Assembly (NCBI GenBank): GCA_022641775.1
Contig: JALCDS010000007.1
Location: 1 to 64,000 of the forward strand
Length of the DNA stretch: 64,000 nt
From: Clostridiaceae bacterium
GTDB taxonomy: Bacteria > Cyanobacteriota > Vampirovibrionia > Gastranaerophilales > Gastranaerophilaceae
Reading direction: 5' to 3'
Both the position numbers and the translations under genes were made by a program. This document shows, piece after piece, positions 1 to 15,000 of this stretch; positions within the stretch are counted from its first letter, which is position 1, and each line of letters begins with the position of its first letter. The notes beneath the pieces were generated by a model. That model had not been told where the DNA came from, did not search any database, and saw only the letters and a list, made by a program, of their open reading frames with translations.

Positions 1-3000
1 TGCCATAAATAATGAAGGTTGAACAATCAATTTACCTTGTTTAATTTCAAAGTTATATCCGGATTTTGAAGCAACACCGGCTGTAATCATTGCGAAATTA
101 TCGGTTCCGTATCGAGTATAAGCTTCGCCTGCACTACCACCTGCTGAAACTGCTAAACCTGTAAAGAAATTACCCTTATACAATGTTCCTGCAACACCAA
201 GTGTTCCACCTTCCATATTGGCACTTACGCTATCATATGAATAATGAGAACCGTTATAACCGATGAATGGAGAAATAACTCCGTAGAAACCGTGACCTAA
301 ATCTTTCAATTCAGAATCACCACCATACAATGCTCCATAACTCATATTATCAACTTTAGGCCCATTCTTCAATCCAACAGATTCAAAAGTTGTATAAGGT
401 TTTGTCCAGAAAGCTTCTCTATCTTCAGGGAGTTCTGCATCTCTATATACACCACAAACAAGTGATGCCGAACGATTTCTCATATTATTCTCGGCTTTCA
501 ATTTGTAAGGATACTTAGTATATCTATCCATATGATAGAAAGCATCATTCAATGTTTGAACCTGATTAAAGTATCCGCCTAATTGCGTAGCAACAGGAGC
601 TGCCATAATTGCAGGGTTTACAGAATTGTAATCCGGATTGTCACCGCCCTGTTTTGCAAAGTTCAAATAACCGTTTGAATATGACAAATTATATTTTTGG
701 ATTGGACCCATAACCGATGTTGTTTGCAAGTCTAAATAATTGCCTGATGCAAGCGCACCACCCAAAATATGTGCCTGTGTATTATTAAGTAATGAATCAC
801 TAACAACGCTTAATGAAGCATTATTTATAACAAATTTACCTGTACCTGATACATTTGTTGCAGAAATTCTATCTGAATTTGTTTCTGCATTACTGTTTTT
901 CAAATCAGCATCAAGTCTGTAATTAACATTTCCATTCAACGTAAGATTTGTGAAATTCAAGTTTTCTATACTTGCCGGGTTAGGATTTGTTGTCCAATTA
1001 CCGGAAGCATCCTTAACAGCATTTGTATTATGCAAGTCAAATGTTGTTCCACCTGCAAAAATTCCGTTTGTAATCGTTCCGATTTTTGTTCCTGAACCTA
1101 TTCCGAAAGTTCCGGAATTTACTGTTAAATTGCCAACAGTTCCGACAGTAGAATTCTTACCCGTTGAGAAATTACCTGAATCACTAATTGTAATATTTGA
1201 AACATCACCAATAGTTGATTTTTCACCTGTTGTAAATGCACCTGAACCTGATACATTAACTGTATTCAAATTCCCCAATGTTGAGTTTGCTTCTGTTGTT
1301 AAGTTACCTTCACTAACACCTAAACTACCGTTAAATCCGGATTGAGAATTTGTCAATGTTAATGTTGAAGCACCTGTTTTGGTAATTGTTCCTGTACCGG
1401 TAACGGTATTTGCCAAAGTTGTATCAACAGTTGTATTAACCTTCAATCCGCCATTTACACCAAGATTTGTTGTGCTTGTTGAACTAAGATATTTATTTGT
1501 TCCATTGGCGTTATATTGAACGTTTCCATTATTAACATCAAGTGTTCCGGTATAATTTGAGTCGTCGCCTGTCAAAATAACATCTTTTGAACCTGTTTTT
1601 GTAACAGTACCGGCACCTTTTAATACACCAATTTGGGTATCAGATTTATCAACATTCAAATCAAGTGAACCACCAACATTTGTTGCACCTTGAATATATG
1701 TATCACCGGAATTTGTTTGATTGAATGCGACTTTTCCAGTTGTAATATTCAAATCGCCACCAAATCCTGCATTTTGACCGGTAAGATTTAATGTACCATC
1801 ACCTGTTTTTGAAATTGTACCTGAACCTGATACATTCTGAATATTATCAGTATTTGCATTATTTATATTTAAAGCAGTACCACCTGCAACAGCTACAGGA
1901 CCTTCGACAAAGCTTCCGCCTGCACTTTGTGTATAATCAACAGTACCATTATTAATATTTAATGCACCTGTTAAGTTTTTGTTGTTTCCTGTCAAATCTA
2001 AAGTTCCGTCACCTGTTTTTGTTAAAGTTCCGTTACCCGCAAGACCGCTTGAGATTGATGAAGTTTTGCCTGTCGTTGTATTAAATTCAACATTTGTATT
2101 AGCTCCATCAATATAAATATCATTTGCACCGTTTTTATCTGTATTGTTACTAAATGTCGAATCTGTTATCTTCATATTGTTAGCTGTGTAAATTGCACCG
2201 CCAAGTCCGGCTGTTGATTTGTTTCCGGTAACATTGGCGTCTGTAATTGCAAAACTGTTTGAACTTGTATTATTGATAGCACCACCATTTCCGCTTGAAG
2301 TATTATTTGTTAAATCTACATTGTTAAGTGCTATATTTGAACTATTATTATTTGCATTTACAACAGAACCGCCTTTTATTGTATTCGTTGCATCACTTGC
2401 ATTGGCAATAGTTAAATTGTTAACTGTCAAATTTGTATTATCTTTGGTAACATCAAACATTGAATTAGTTGAACCATCGATTACTGTTGTGCCTTTAGTA
2501 TTACCGTTCACAGTAAATGTACCATGTTCTGTTTCGCCAAGATTATCTTTAATCGCATATGTTGTTGTATTATCAGAGAAGTTGAAACCTCTATTATTAG
2601 CTTCAGTTCCACCGTTATAGATATTTTCTTTTCTCAAAGAATCATTGTTCGCTTCAGAAGTTCTTGTCAATGTAACATCAGAACCATCAACATCTACAGC
2701 ATATGTATAAATATCAGTTGACCAAGAACCAATTGATGAACCTTTTCCGCTAAATGTTAATCCGCTCAAAACATTCAATTTAATAGGAACAGCTTCAATA
2801 CCATCATCTTTTTCTTTATAATCCTGCAAATTCAATGAATTAAGGATTACAGAACCACCACCTGAATTTGAAACCAATTTATCATATACATGTGCATTTG
2901 GAGATTGGAAAATAACATCTATATTTAATTTTGTATTATTTGTAGTTGTTAAATTGTTAAATGTAGCTGTTGTAATATCAGCCGTAGCCGGTTTTGAAGC

Positions 3001-6000
3001 AGATGCCATATCTATTGTAGAATTATCTACAGTATAATTACCTGTATATGTATTTGTTGAATTTAATTTTAAAGTAGAATTATCAGCAAATATTATGTTA
3101 TTACCTGTTGAATGAGTCAAATCACTTGATAATGAATATGTTCCGCCGTTGAATTGTGCGGTTGCACCTTTATCTGTATTAGCAAATGAAACAGTTTTTG
3201 AAGATGTATTCAAATTAATATTGCTACCTGTTCCTGCAGTATATGTAAATTTACCATTATTAATCTGGGTATTGATATCTAATTCCGTTGCATTGGCAAT
3301 AGTAGAGGTATAAGCTAATTCACTGTTGCCATCTTTTATCAACAAACCAGAGCCTGATACATTTTTCAATGTATCATCTTCACTTGCTTTATATGTTAAT
3401 GTTCCGTTTACTACTGTTGCACCTGAAATGTATTTATTTGCACCTGCATTATCAAATAATGCAGAAGAACCGTTGTTAATAATAAATTTAGCAGTTGAAC
3501 CTGTTTCAGAACCAAAGTCTGAATTGTCACCGGTTAAGGTTACAACACCTGTTCCTTTTAGATTTATATTTCCGGTTGAAGTTACAACTCCGCTTGATTG
3601 CAAACCTGATACAGAATTCAAGGTTATAGCTTCCGTATTTGCCAAATCAAGACTTGCATCTTTTGCTATCTGATATGTTGTAGAACTACCGAAGAATTTG
3701 CTGCCTGTACTTGTTGTATAAGAAAGAGTACCTGCTTCAACTTTTGCAGTTCCGCCAAAACCTGAATTGTCACCTGTCAAATTCAAAGTTCCAGTACCCA
3801 ACTTATCAAGAACACCTGTTCCTGAAATTTTAGCTATATTATCAGCTGTATCATTTGTATATTTTAAAGTTCCGTTTTGTTCAATTGCAGTTTCACCACC
3901 GACATAAGATGTATTTGTACCTTTTGTATAAGCTAATGTTCCATCTTTTATCGTAGTTGTACCTGTAAATTCTAAATTTGAACCTATTAAATCTAAATTA
4001 CCATTATTTGTTTTTACAAAATTACCTGTACCTGAAATATTACCTAACGCTTGATTTGTTGTTGTATTAGAAATATCAGCAGTCAATGTACCTGCAGTTT
4101 CGATTGATGTCGTACCTGCAAAATATTTATCACTATTAGAAGTTGCAGTATAATTCAAATCACCTGCATTAATTTTTGTTGCACCTGTGAAGCCTGAATT
4201 ATCACCTGTTAAATTAACAGTTCCCAATCCTAATTTATTAAAATTACCACTTCCTGAAACTTTCTTAAGATTATCTGTCAAAGTATTATCAACAGTATAA
4301 TTTAAAGTTCCTGTTGTATCTATAACGGTACTTCCTGAAATGTATGAAGTTGAATCATCTTTCTTCTCATAATTCAAAGCACCATCTGCAATTTTTAATG
4401 CTCCGGTAAATCCTGAATTTTTACCTAGTAAATCTAAGGAACCAACACCTGATTTTGTAATATTTCCTGTCCCTGATACGTTTTTAATATCATCAGCTGT
4501 TGAATTTGAGATATTTAATGCACCGTTTACCGCAACATCACCTGATACAAAACCATTATTAACAGTTTGTGTGTAATTAACTGTTCCTTCATCAACCGCA
4601 AATTTACCTGTCAAACCTGAATTGTCACCTGACAAATTCAATGTACCTTTATCGGTTTTTGTCAGTGAGCCTGTTCCTGCAAGACCGCTTGCGATAGTTG
4701 AAGTATTATTTTCAGTTGTTTGGAAAGTTACATTAGCTGTTTCATCTATATAAATATCATTTTGTTTACCGTTTTTGTGGGTATTTAATTTTGTCGTACC
4801 AAAACTTGAATCAACAATTGTCATATCTTTATTTGTATAGATTGCACCGCCCTTTGAATCCGTTCCAGTTGCAGAGTTTCCATCAGCCGTAATATTGGTC
4901 AATGTCATGCCTGTCGATGTATTATAAATCGCACCACCATTTCCACTTGCCTTGTTACCTGAAATCGTTGAATTTGTTAAAGTAAAGGATTTACTTGCTT
5001 CATTTGCAATAGCGCCACCATTACCGGCTAAGACTTCATCATTTTTGAAATCAACATCTGTTAATGTAACTGTTGAATTAGCGTTATTTGTATAAATTAC
5101 AGAACCGTCTTTTACCTTACTTGTATCGTAGCGTTTTGCATTTTCAATTGAAACTTTTGAAATATCTAAATTAGTCGGAGCTTGTAATTCAAAGAATGAA
5201 CCATTTTTTATATCTTTAGAATGACCTGCTGTAAAGGCATCAGGTGTAATTGTATAAATTGCATTCCCTTTTGCATCAGTTCCCGGTGTTATATAATCCG
5301 TAACTTTAGTTTTATATTCTGAACCATTATCATAGTAATCAGTATAATAATAATCTGTACCATCAGAGGTTAATCTTACATTATTCTTGTCAAGCGTTAA
5401 ATCTTTCAATTCACCTGATAACAAGCTCTTTGTAGTACCGATAGTTTTACCTATAATTGTGAAATTATCTTTGCTTGTTGTGTCTAAATCACGATAAATA
5501 TGATAACTGTTATCTGTTTCCGTATTACCTACAAAACTAAAACCTCTGTTACCACCTGTATAATAACTTATATTGTATCTGTTCAAGTCTCTCAATGTAT
5601 CTGTACTTGATGGACCTTTTGCACTTATTTTTATACTATCTGCAGTGTAATTTGTTTGTGCCGAATCAAGTCCATATCTATAAATATTCGTTGCCCAACT
5701 CAAAATCTCAGTATCGTTTGCCGTTGCGACATGAAGCTTTTGAGATGCGTCATTAATAACTTTTATCTTTTGATATTGTTCAGGGGCTGTGGCAATAGCT
5801 CCGTTATCATCAACAATAAATAATTTTGTAATATTCAAATATTCATCGCTCGTTGCACCTTTTGTAACAGTAATTGTGTCACCTGTAGGATAAACATTAT
5901 TTGTAGGATCATATACAAGATTTACATCTATTCCAATATTTGAAGTTCCCTTGCCTGAAATTGTTTCAGCATCAAGTGAATTAAATGTGTAATTATTTAT

Positions 6001-9000
6001 CGCATGGTAATCTTGTGTCAAATCAAGTGTTGAGCTGCTTAATTTGTAATCATTTGTATAATTTGTTATACCATCAACTACATTTACTGTTGCATTATTA
6101 AATCCGATTACATTTTTTACATTCGAGTAACTTCCGGAATTCAAAACATAAGTTCCGTTATTCAAAGCAACAACATTGTTTGAATTTCCATCAGTAGTCA
6201 AGAAGTTTGAATTAAGAGTAATTGTACCGGAATTATTCAGGTTGAATGTTCCGCCATTTTTTAAATTTGTCTTTGTATTATCAAGAGTCAAATCTGTATC
6301 AGACAAATTATAATTTAATGTTGAACCAACAACATTGATTGCAGAACTGTTTGACAAACTGTTTGCATAACTTCCAGTATAAGTCAAAGTTCCTGCGTTT
6401 ACATTTGTTTCTCCTGTAAATCCTGATTCATCACCGGTTAAAGTAACAGTACCTTCACCAACTTTGTTCAATGTAGAACTTGAACCTGAAATGTTTGCAG
6501 ATACAGTTGTTGAAACGCCATTATTGTTATTCAAATTCAAGGTCCCCTTATCAGTAATAGAACCTGTTGTATAACTTGTATTATAAATATTTGTTGTAGC
6601 ACCTGAATTTACTGTCAAATTATCATTTGTTAAATTAGATAATTCACTTGTCGAAGCCGAATCGCCTAATGATAAAGTCCCTGTATTTGCTGTCATATTT
6701 TGATTTGTAATTTTATTTGTAAGATTTACCGTTCCATCTGAATTTAATGTGCCATATTTTGTTTTTGCTGATGATGAAATTTCATCTTTTATTGTCATGG
6801 CACCGGTCGTTGCAGCCAAATTTATTGTACCGTCATTTGTAATATTTGCAGACGTTGTAGAATCAACATTGTTATTGATAGTTAAATCCTTATTTGCCTC
6901 CAAATTCAATGTAGCATCAGCATTGTTATATATGTATGAAGTTCCGCTGTTTGATGTGAATGTAGAATCAAGCAGTGTTAAAGTTCCTGCGTTAAATATA
7001 GCAGAACCGTTTGTTGCTGAGTTTTTCTCAAATGTTGAATTGTTTATGTTGTTAATTGTACCTATATTATAAATCGCACCACCATCTGTAGCAGAGTTTG
7101 ATTTGAAGGTTGAATTATTTATAGTTGAAATTGTACCTGTACCGGCATTATAAATTGCGCCACCCATACCATCTGTGGCTTTATTAGACGTAAATGTTGA
7201 ACCGTTTATGCTGGCAATTTTTCCGTTTTCATCATTATAAATTGCTCCGCCTTTAACATTGGCCCCACTTGTTGTCGTTGCTTCATTTGATGTAAATGTT
7301 GAATTAATATCACCAGAAATAGTGCCGTTATTATATATTGCACCACCTCTTGTTGCAGTATTTGAAGTAAATACAGAATTGATACCGTTTGTAATAGTTC
7401 CGCCATTAACAATTGCACCACCTGCACCATTTGTCAGGTTTGAACTATTTGCAATAAAGGTTGAATTATTTATGCTTTCAATTGTACCTGAGCCTTCATT
7501 AAAAATAGCTCCGCCGCTACTACCTGCAATATTACCTTCGCCTGTTCCAGTACCACCAAAAGTTGCCTTAATATTTCCTATTGTACCTACATTCGAAATT
7601 GCACCGCCATGATAAACAGTTGTGTTAGATTTAAAGGTATCATTGTCTATAGATGTAATCTTCCCATTGGTTTCATTACAAATTGCACCACCATTTTTAG
7701 CAGTATTTGAAGTAAATACAGAATTACTTAATTTTGTAATCGTTCCGGCATTATAAATAGCACCACCCATACCTGAACCAACACCTGAAGCATCACTTGT
7801 ATTATTTTGCATTGTTGTATTTTCAATACTGATTTTTGAATCTGTTGCTGTTGCATTTATAACAGAGCCTTGTGTACCTTTTGCATCTTGTATTGTTAAA
7901 TCTTTTATATTCAAAGTTGTATTAGGATTTACCAATTCAAACATTGACAATCCTGTAGTTGCAGAACTATCAGCCTTTGCAATAATCGTATTACTTGAAC
8001 CTGCCACATTTGAGCCTAAGACATTTAATGTCCCGGTTAAAGTTTTATCAAGGTTTTGACCTATATAATAAGGTGTTGTACCAATGAAGTTAAATGTTCT
8101 TGTATTTGAACGTTCATGATTCAATATATATAATGAATTTTTACTCAATGCGGTAGCTGTAAGTGTCAATATACCATTTTGAGTTGATGCCGTATAATTA
8201 TATATTTCAGATTTTATTGTATTTGATAAAGTTGTTTTTGTTGTTCCGAAAGTTAAATTATCGCCTAAAACAGTATAATTTCTTGTTAATAAAGTCCCAT
8301 CATCAGAAGTTTTATTCAAAACATTTATATTATCCACACTGCTGATTTTTACTGTACTATTTGTACCTGCATTTGTCGAAATTAATTTATCAGAAGTTGT
8401 TCCGTTCAAACTTATATCTAATTTTATATCAGTATTATCTGTCGATAATTTATTAAATGTATAATTGTTTGTTGCATTATCAATCATACTGATAGTTGAA
8501 GCATTATCAGTTGAATAGTTGCCTGAATAATTTGTTGTTCCAAGATTTACAGTTGCAGATTTAAAGTTTACAGTGTTACCACTGCCATTTGCAAGGTCAG
8601 AATTCAGATTGTAAGTACCCTTATTAAATGTTGCAGTTGCATCTGTAGCGCCTGAATTAAATTTAACATTTGAAGTTGAATCAAGAGTATATGTATTATT
8701 CGCTGATGATGCATTATAAACAAGATTTGAATTACTTGCGATATTGAAATTATTATTAAATGTTGTGTTATCGGCTGTATTATTAACAGTCAAGGTTCCG
8801 CCATTTACATTTGCTGTTCCTGTAAATGTTTTTTCTAAAGTAGTTGTTAAAGCACCGGTTCCTTCTTTATTCAATATACCAGTGCCTGTAATATCCCCAA
8901 TTGTATCAGCAGTTGTGGTATTGTTTGTATATTTTAATATTCCGTTAGCACCGATTTTTGTTGTACCGCCAACATATGAATTACCGGTACCTGATGTATA

Positions 9001-12000
9001 TGCCAAAATTCCTGATTGAATATCAGTTGTTCCGGTATATCCTGAATTAGCTCCTGTCAGATTTACAATTCCATTATGAGATGAACTTGTATCATTTATA
9101 ATAAATTGAGCAGTTGAATTTGTATCTGAAGACAGTCCGTTTACAGTTTGATTTGCTGTAACTCCGTTCGGGTCAATTTTTAATGTTGTTCCGTTTGCAA
9201 GTTTTACCCCTCCACCCAAGAAGGTTGTATCAGTTGAATTTGTTGCTTTGTAATCAACTTCTCCGCCATTAATATTGAATTGACCTGTATAACCCGCATT
9301 TTGTCCGTTAAGCGTCAATATCTTTGAACCAGATTTATTAATTATTGCAGTTTTATCAGTTGAAGTTAAACCGTTTGCGATTAAATCTGTTTTGCCGTTA
9401 TCATTAATATTTAAGATTGAACTTGTTCCAACATTAACCTTGCCACCAAAGAATTTGTCTGTTGAACTTGCAGCACTATATGTCAAAGTCCCTTTATTTA
9501 CATTTGTTTGTCCAAGATAATTTGATTGATTTCCACTAACAACAACTTCACCCAAACCATCTTTATTCAAGGTTGAAGTTGAAGTGCCTTCAATATTTAC
9601 AGCAATATCTGTTGAAATACCGGTATTATTGTTCAAGTTCAAGGTCCCCTTATCCGTAATAGAACCTGTTGTATAATTTGTATTATAAATATTTGCCGTT
9701 GTACCTGAATTTACGGTTAATTTATCATTTGTCAAATTAGATAATGCACTTGTCGAAGTTGAATCGCCTAATGATAAAGTTCCTGAATTTACGTTAATAG
9801 CTTGGTTTGCTATAGCATTTGTAAGATTTACGTTTCCATTTGTATTAATTGTACCTGAGGTACCTGATGTACTTGCTTTACCTATAATTGCATCTTTTAT
9901 TGTCAATGTATCAGTTGTTGTTGAACTTGTTTCTTTCAAGTTTAAACTATAATTATTTGTAATATTTGCAGTTGTATTATTATTAATCGTCAAATCTTTA
10001 TCAGCTAATATACTGAAATTGCCTGTATTATCAATATATGACGTTCCTGTATTAGATGTAAATGTCGGATCAAGCAATGATACATCACCTGTATTGTATA
10101 TAGCAGAACCGTTTGTTGCGGTATTATTTGTAAATGTATCAAATGATGAAATATATGTATCTGTATTATATAAAGCACCACCTTTTTCTGTTGCACTATT
10201 GCCATTAAATGTAGTTTTATAAGAACCAATTCCACCTGTATTATAAATTGCACCACCATTTTTGGCTTTGTTTGAAGTAAATGTATTGGCACTCGTATCA
10301 TCATAATCCGTGCCTATATATATAGTTCCATAAGCCGTATTATTATATAATGCGCCACCATTTGCTGTTGCAACGTTACTTGATATAGTTGAACCGTTTA
10401 TCTGGAATAAATCTATATCATTATTATAAATAGCGCCACCATTTGTTGCTTTACTATTTGTCAAAATTGCATCTTTTACTGTGATATAAGAATCTATATT
10501 ATTTGCATAAATTATAGAACCGTCACTTGCACTATACGCATCTTCTACAGTTACATTTTTCAAGGTGAAATCTGTATTATTAACTATCCTAAAGAATGAA
10601 CCATTTTTTATATCTGTAGAATGACCTGCTGTAAAGGCATCAGGTGTGATTGTATAAATTGCATTCCCGCTTGCATCAGTTCCCGATGTTATATAACCTG
10701 TTACATCAACGCCATCATACTTGTATGTAGTACCTGTTTTTTCAATTCTTGAATCATCTTGGCTAATAACTATATTGTGCAAACTTCCTGAAATGAATGT
10801 TGAATTTGAACTTGTATCAGATACAGTAAAATTACCTGCCGCGGTATCAGAAAGGCTTCTACCTATATAGTATGTATTGGCTTTGCCATCCTTAATCATA
10901 CTAAAGCCTCTGACATCTGAGGTTTTGTTCATTTTGTATAAAGAATCAGCATCAGCGACTTTGTCTGCCACAAATTTTATTGAATCATAAGTCGACGGAT
11001 TATCAGGATCAGTAGAAGATTGAGCTGCTGTAATATTGTATTCATAGACATTCGTTGACCATTTTGCAAGTTCAAAATTACCGGAAGCCAAACTTGCATC
11101 ACTTAATAATGTAATGGTACTCTTAGAAGTTGCATTGTTGATTACTTGAACTTGTTTTGTATGTGAACTATCAGCAAAAATTCCATTATCTGCATCAATA
11201 CCGATTGTTGTAAGTTTTATTTTACCGGAACCATTGTTAACATTAATCATATCTGCCTTAGGAGATTGCCCTGAAGCTGTATCATAAGTCAAATCGACAT
11301 CTACACCAAATGTAACATAATCCGTACTTGTTGAACCTATAGTCAAGTTATCAAAAGTGGAGGATGTAATTTTTTCATCCCACATATTTATCGTTGAATT
11401 ACCGTTAAGCGTGTAATTACCATTATATGTAGCGCCATCTTTTACATTAACTAAAGCGTTGTTAAATATAATATTATTGCCTGTGGCATTAGCGATATCA
11501 CTATTTAAAGCAAAATTTCCTGTATCAAATTTTACGGTTGCACCCGTTGCACCCGTATTAAATTTTATTGTAGAAGTATTATCAAGCGTATATGAATCAG
11601 ATTTATTAGTTGAATTGTAATCTAATTCAGCTCCACTTGCGACATTCGCAGCTATATTGAATTTGCCTGCTGTTGTTTGAGAAGTCGGTGTTACACTCAA
11701 AACCCCACCATTTACATCTGCAGTACCTGCAAAATCTGTATTTTTTAATGTTGTAGTTCCGGTTCCAGCTTTTACAATTTTACCAGCACCGGATACTGTC
11801 AAAGCTTCATTTGTATCACTTGTATAATCTAATATTCCGCTTGTTTCAATAACAGTCGAACCCGTTGTATATTTTGTTGTATCCGATTGTGTAACCGCTA
11901 AAATGCCTGATTTTATATCAGTTGTACCGGTAAATTTTGAATTATCACCAAGCAATGTCAAAATGCCATTTTTACTTGCACTTGTATCATTAATAATAAA

Positions 12001-15000
12001 TTGTGCAGTATTATCTTCTGAAGTTAAATCACCTGCTATATTCTGAGTAGTTGTATTTCCGTTTGTATCAATCTTTAATGTTGTACCACTTGCAAGACTT
12101 ACATTCCCGCCGACAAATGTATCACCTGAATTTGTTGCTTTGTAATCAACTTCTCCGCCATTGATATTGAATTGACCTGTATAACCCGCATTTTGTCCGT
12201 TAAGCGTCAATATCTTTGAACCTGATTTATTAATTGTACCTGCACCTGTGGTTTGTGAATTCAAACCGTTTGAGGTTAAATCTGTTTTGCCGTTATCATC
12301 TATATTTAATACAGTGCCATTATAAAGATTTACTCCTCCACCGAAGAATGAATCACCGCTATCTGTTGCTTTATATGATAATGTTCCGTTTTGTATATCA
12401 ACTGCACCTGTAAATCCTGAATTTATACCGCCAACATTTAATGTTCCGGTACCGAGTTTATTTAATGTACCTGTACCTTGAATACCACTTGATATAGCAG
12501 ATGATGTATCATCATTTGTTGTAAAATCTATTGTCTTTCCATTCAAATAAATATCATTTTTAGTCCCGTTTGCAGTATTACCGCTAAATGATGAATCTGT
12601 AATATCTAAATCAACATTAGAATAAATCGCACCACCAAGACCACTCGTGGATGAGTTATTGCTAAATCCTGAATTTTTAATTACAACAGCAGATTTTGCA
12701 TTGTTCAAATATAAAGCACCACCATTACCGGTTGATTTATTATTTTTAAAATCAACGCTATCAACGTCTAATGTTGAATTTGCATTGTCCATACTAACAA
12801 CAGAACCTGTTCCATTTTGATAAGCATCAGCAAACGTAACATTGTCCAAATGTAATTTAACACCTTCATTCGCACTTGAAATTTTGAAGAATGAACCGTT
12901 TGTATCGGATGAAAATGCTGTATGTGCAATTGTATAAGTATCATCAGTTGCATTATAAGAAACTTTATCTGTCGGTATTGTTACACCATCATATTTGCAT
13001 GCAGTAATATTCCCTGAAACATCTTTTGTAACGCTTATTCTTGAATCATTTGATTTGACCGTTATATCAACTAATTTACCTGAAATAGTCGTTGTATTTT
13101 TATTCGTGTCAGAAACGGTAAATTCACCAGCCAAAGTTTCACTTAAACTACGACCAATATTATAAGTTGTACTATTTAAAACATTGAACCCTCTTGTATC
13201 GGAATGATTGTTCATTTTGTATAAAGAATCCGCATTTGCAATATTTTGGGCAACCAATCTGACAGTATTACCAGATACACTAACCGCATAATCATAAACA
13301 TTGTTACCTTGTAAAATTATAGATTTCAAAGCACTCAATGTGGCAGATGAACCACCTTGTAATACAGTGAAAGTTTTGTCAGTTGTCAAACCGTTATCAT
13401 CAGTGATATTTAATGCTGAAACATCAACAGTTCCTGAAGACGTCGAACCTAGAGTTAAAGTATCACTTGCACTATTTGCACTTAACATTTTTAAGTCAAG
13501 CGTGAGTTTTGTTGTATCAGTTCCTGCAATTAAATTGCTGATTGTAATATTGTTTATTGCACTATTTATCAAATCTATTGTTGAATTAGTTGTTGCAACA
13601 TTAGCTGATAACGTTCTATCTCCATTGAATTTTATTGTAGAATCTTTAACAGATATATTTGAATAAGTTGTACCTGTTCCAAGATCTTTGTTGATAGTAT
13701 AATCAGCGCCACCTGTCAAAGCCAAGTTTGAAGTGCTTGCACTTGCAAACCCAACTGAATTAATCGCAACATCACCTGAGCCTACAACCTTTAAAGTAGC
13801 ATTACTTGCAATATTTATATTTGAAGGAAGAGTATCACCGCTAAGCGTATAAGTTAAGACAGAACTTGTACCCACTACGTTTACTGTTGCAGTACCTGTT
13901 ACAAATTTATTTCCACTTTGAGTAGCATCAAATGAAGCTGTCCCTTGTGTTACTATGCCACCACCGGTTTTACCTATATTCAAAACTCCGGTAAATTGGG
14001 AATTATCTCCGGCTATATTCAAATTGCCTGCGCCATCCTGATTTACAGTACCAGCACCTGATAAATTTTTAATGTTATCAGCTGACTTATTTGAAATAGA
14101 TAAAAGATTATTAGCTGCAACAACAACAGGACCGCCGACAAAACTACCGTCTGTAGTTTGAGTATATTTAATACCTCCACCTGTATCACCTTTTACATTT
14201 AAAGTACCTGTGAAATCTTTATTTACACCGGATAATGCAATAAATCCGGTACCCGTTTTTTCAAAATTACCACTGCCTGATAAACCACTTTGGATTGATG
14301 AACCTTTTGTCAAATCAGCTTGGAATGTAACTTTTTTACCATCAGCTATATAAATATCGTTTTGAACTCCACCTGCCTTATTATCGGAAAATTTAGAATT
14401 CTTTATTGTAATATTATTTCCTGCATAAATTGCACCACCAGATTTTACCGCAGTATTTCCGGTAAATGAAGTAGAATCAACAGTTAAATTTGCACCATCA
14501 GCAACATTGATTGCACCACCGTTTTGAGAATAAAAGCCATGGTACTCAGATATATTATTAACATTTAACGTTTGTCCAGATAATACATTAATTCCATTTA
14601 TTGTAGCTGCAGTTGCAGTAATTTTATGATTGTTACCATTAATATTCAAAGTTGAATTTGCACGTTCCATATCACCTAAAGACTGAGTGACACTTTCATC
14701 TTTAGTCATATTATAATTTCTTGGATCAGTAGTATAACCAATATTATGAACAGCTTTATAAAGACTGTCTTCACTTGCACTCATAAATGTCAAAACACCT
14801 TGACCGGAAGAATTCATTGAATATGTAATAGTATAATTTTTTGAGACGCCACTAGCTTTAGATATAGTAACAGTAGTTGCTTTGGAAATTGCCTTACCTA
14901 AAACGCTATCAGAAATGATTATTTGGGTATTATCAGTAGAACTATCTGACATAATATTTATAGCATTAATTACAATATTACTTGCACTTGTATTAGAAAG

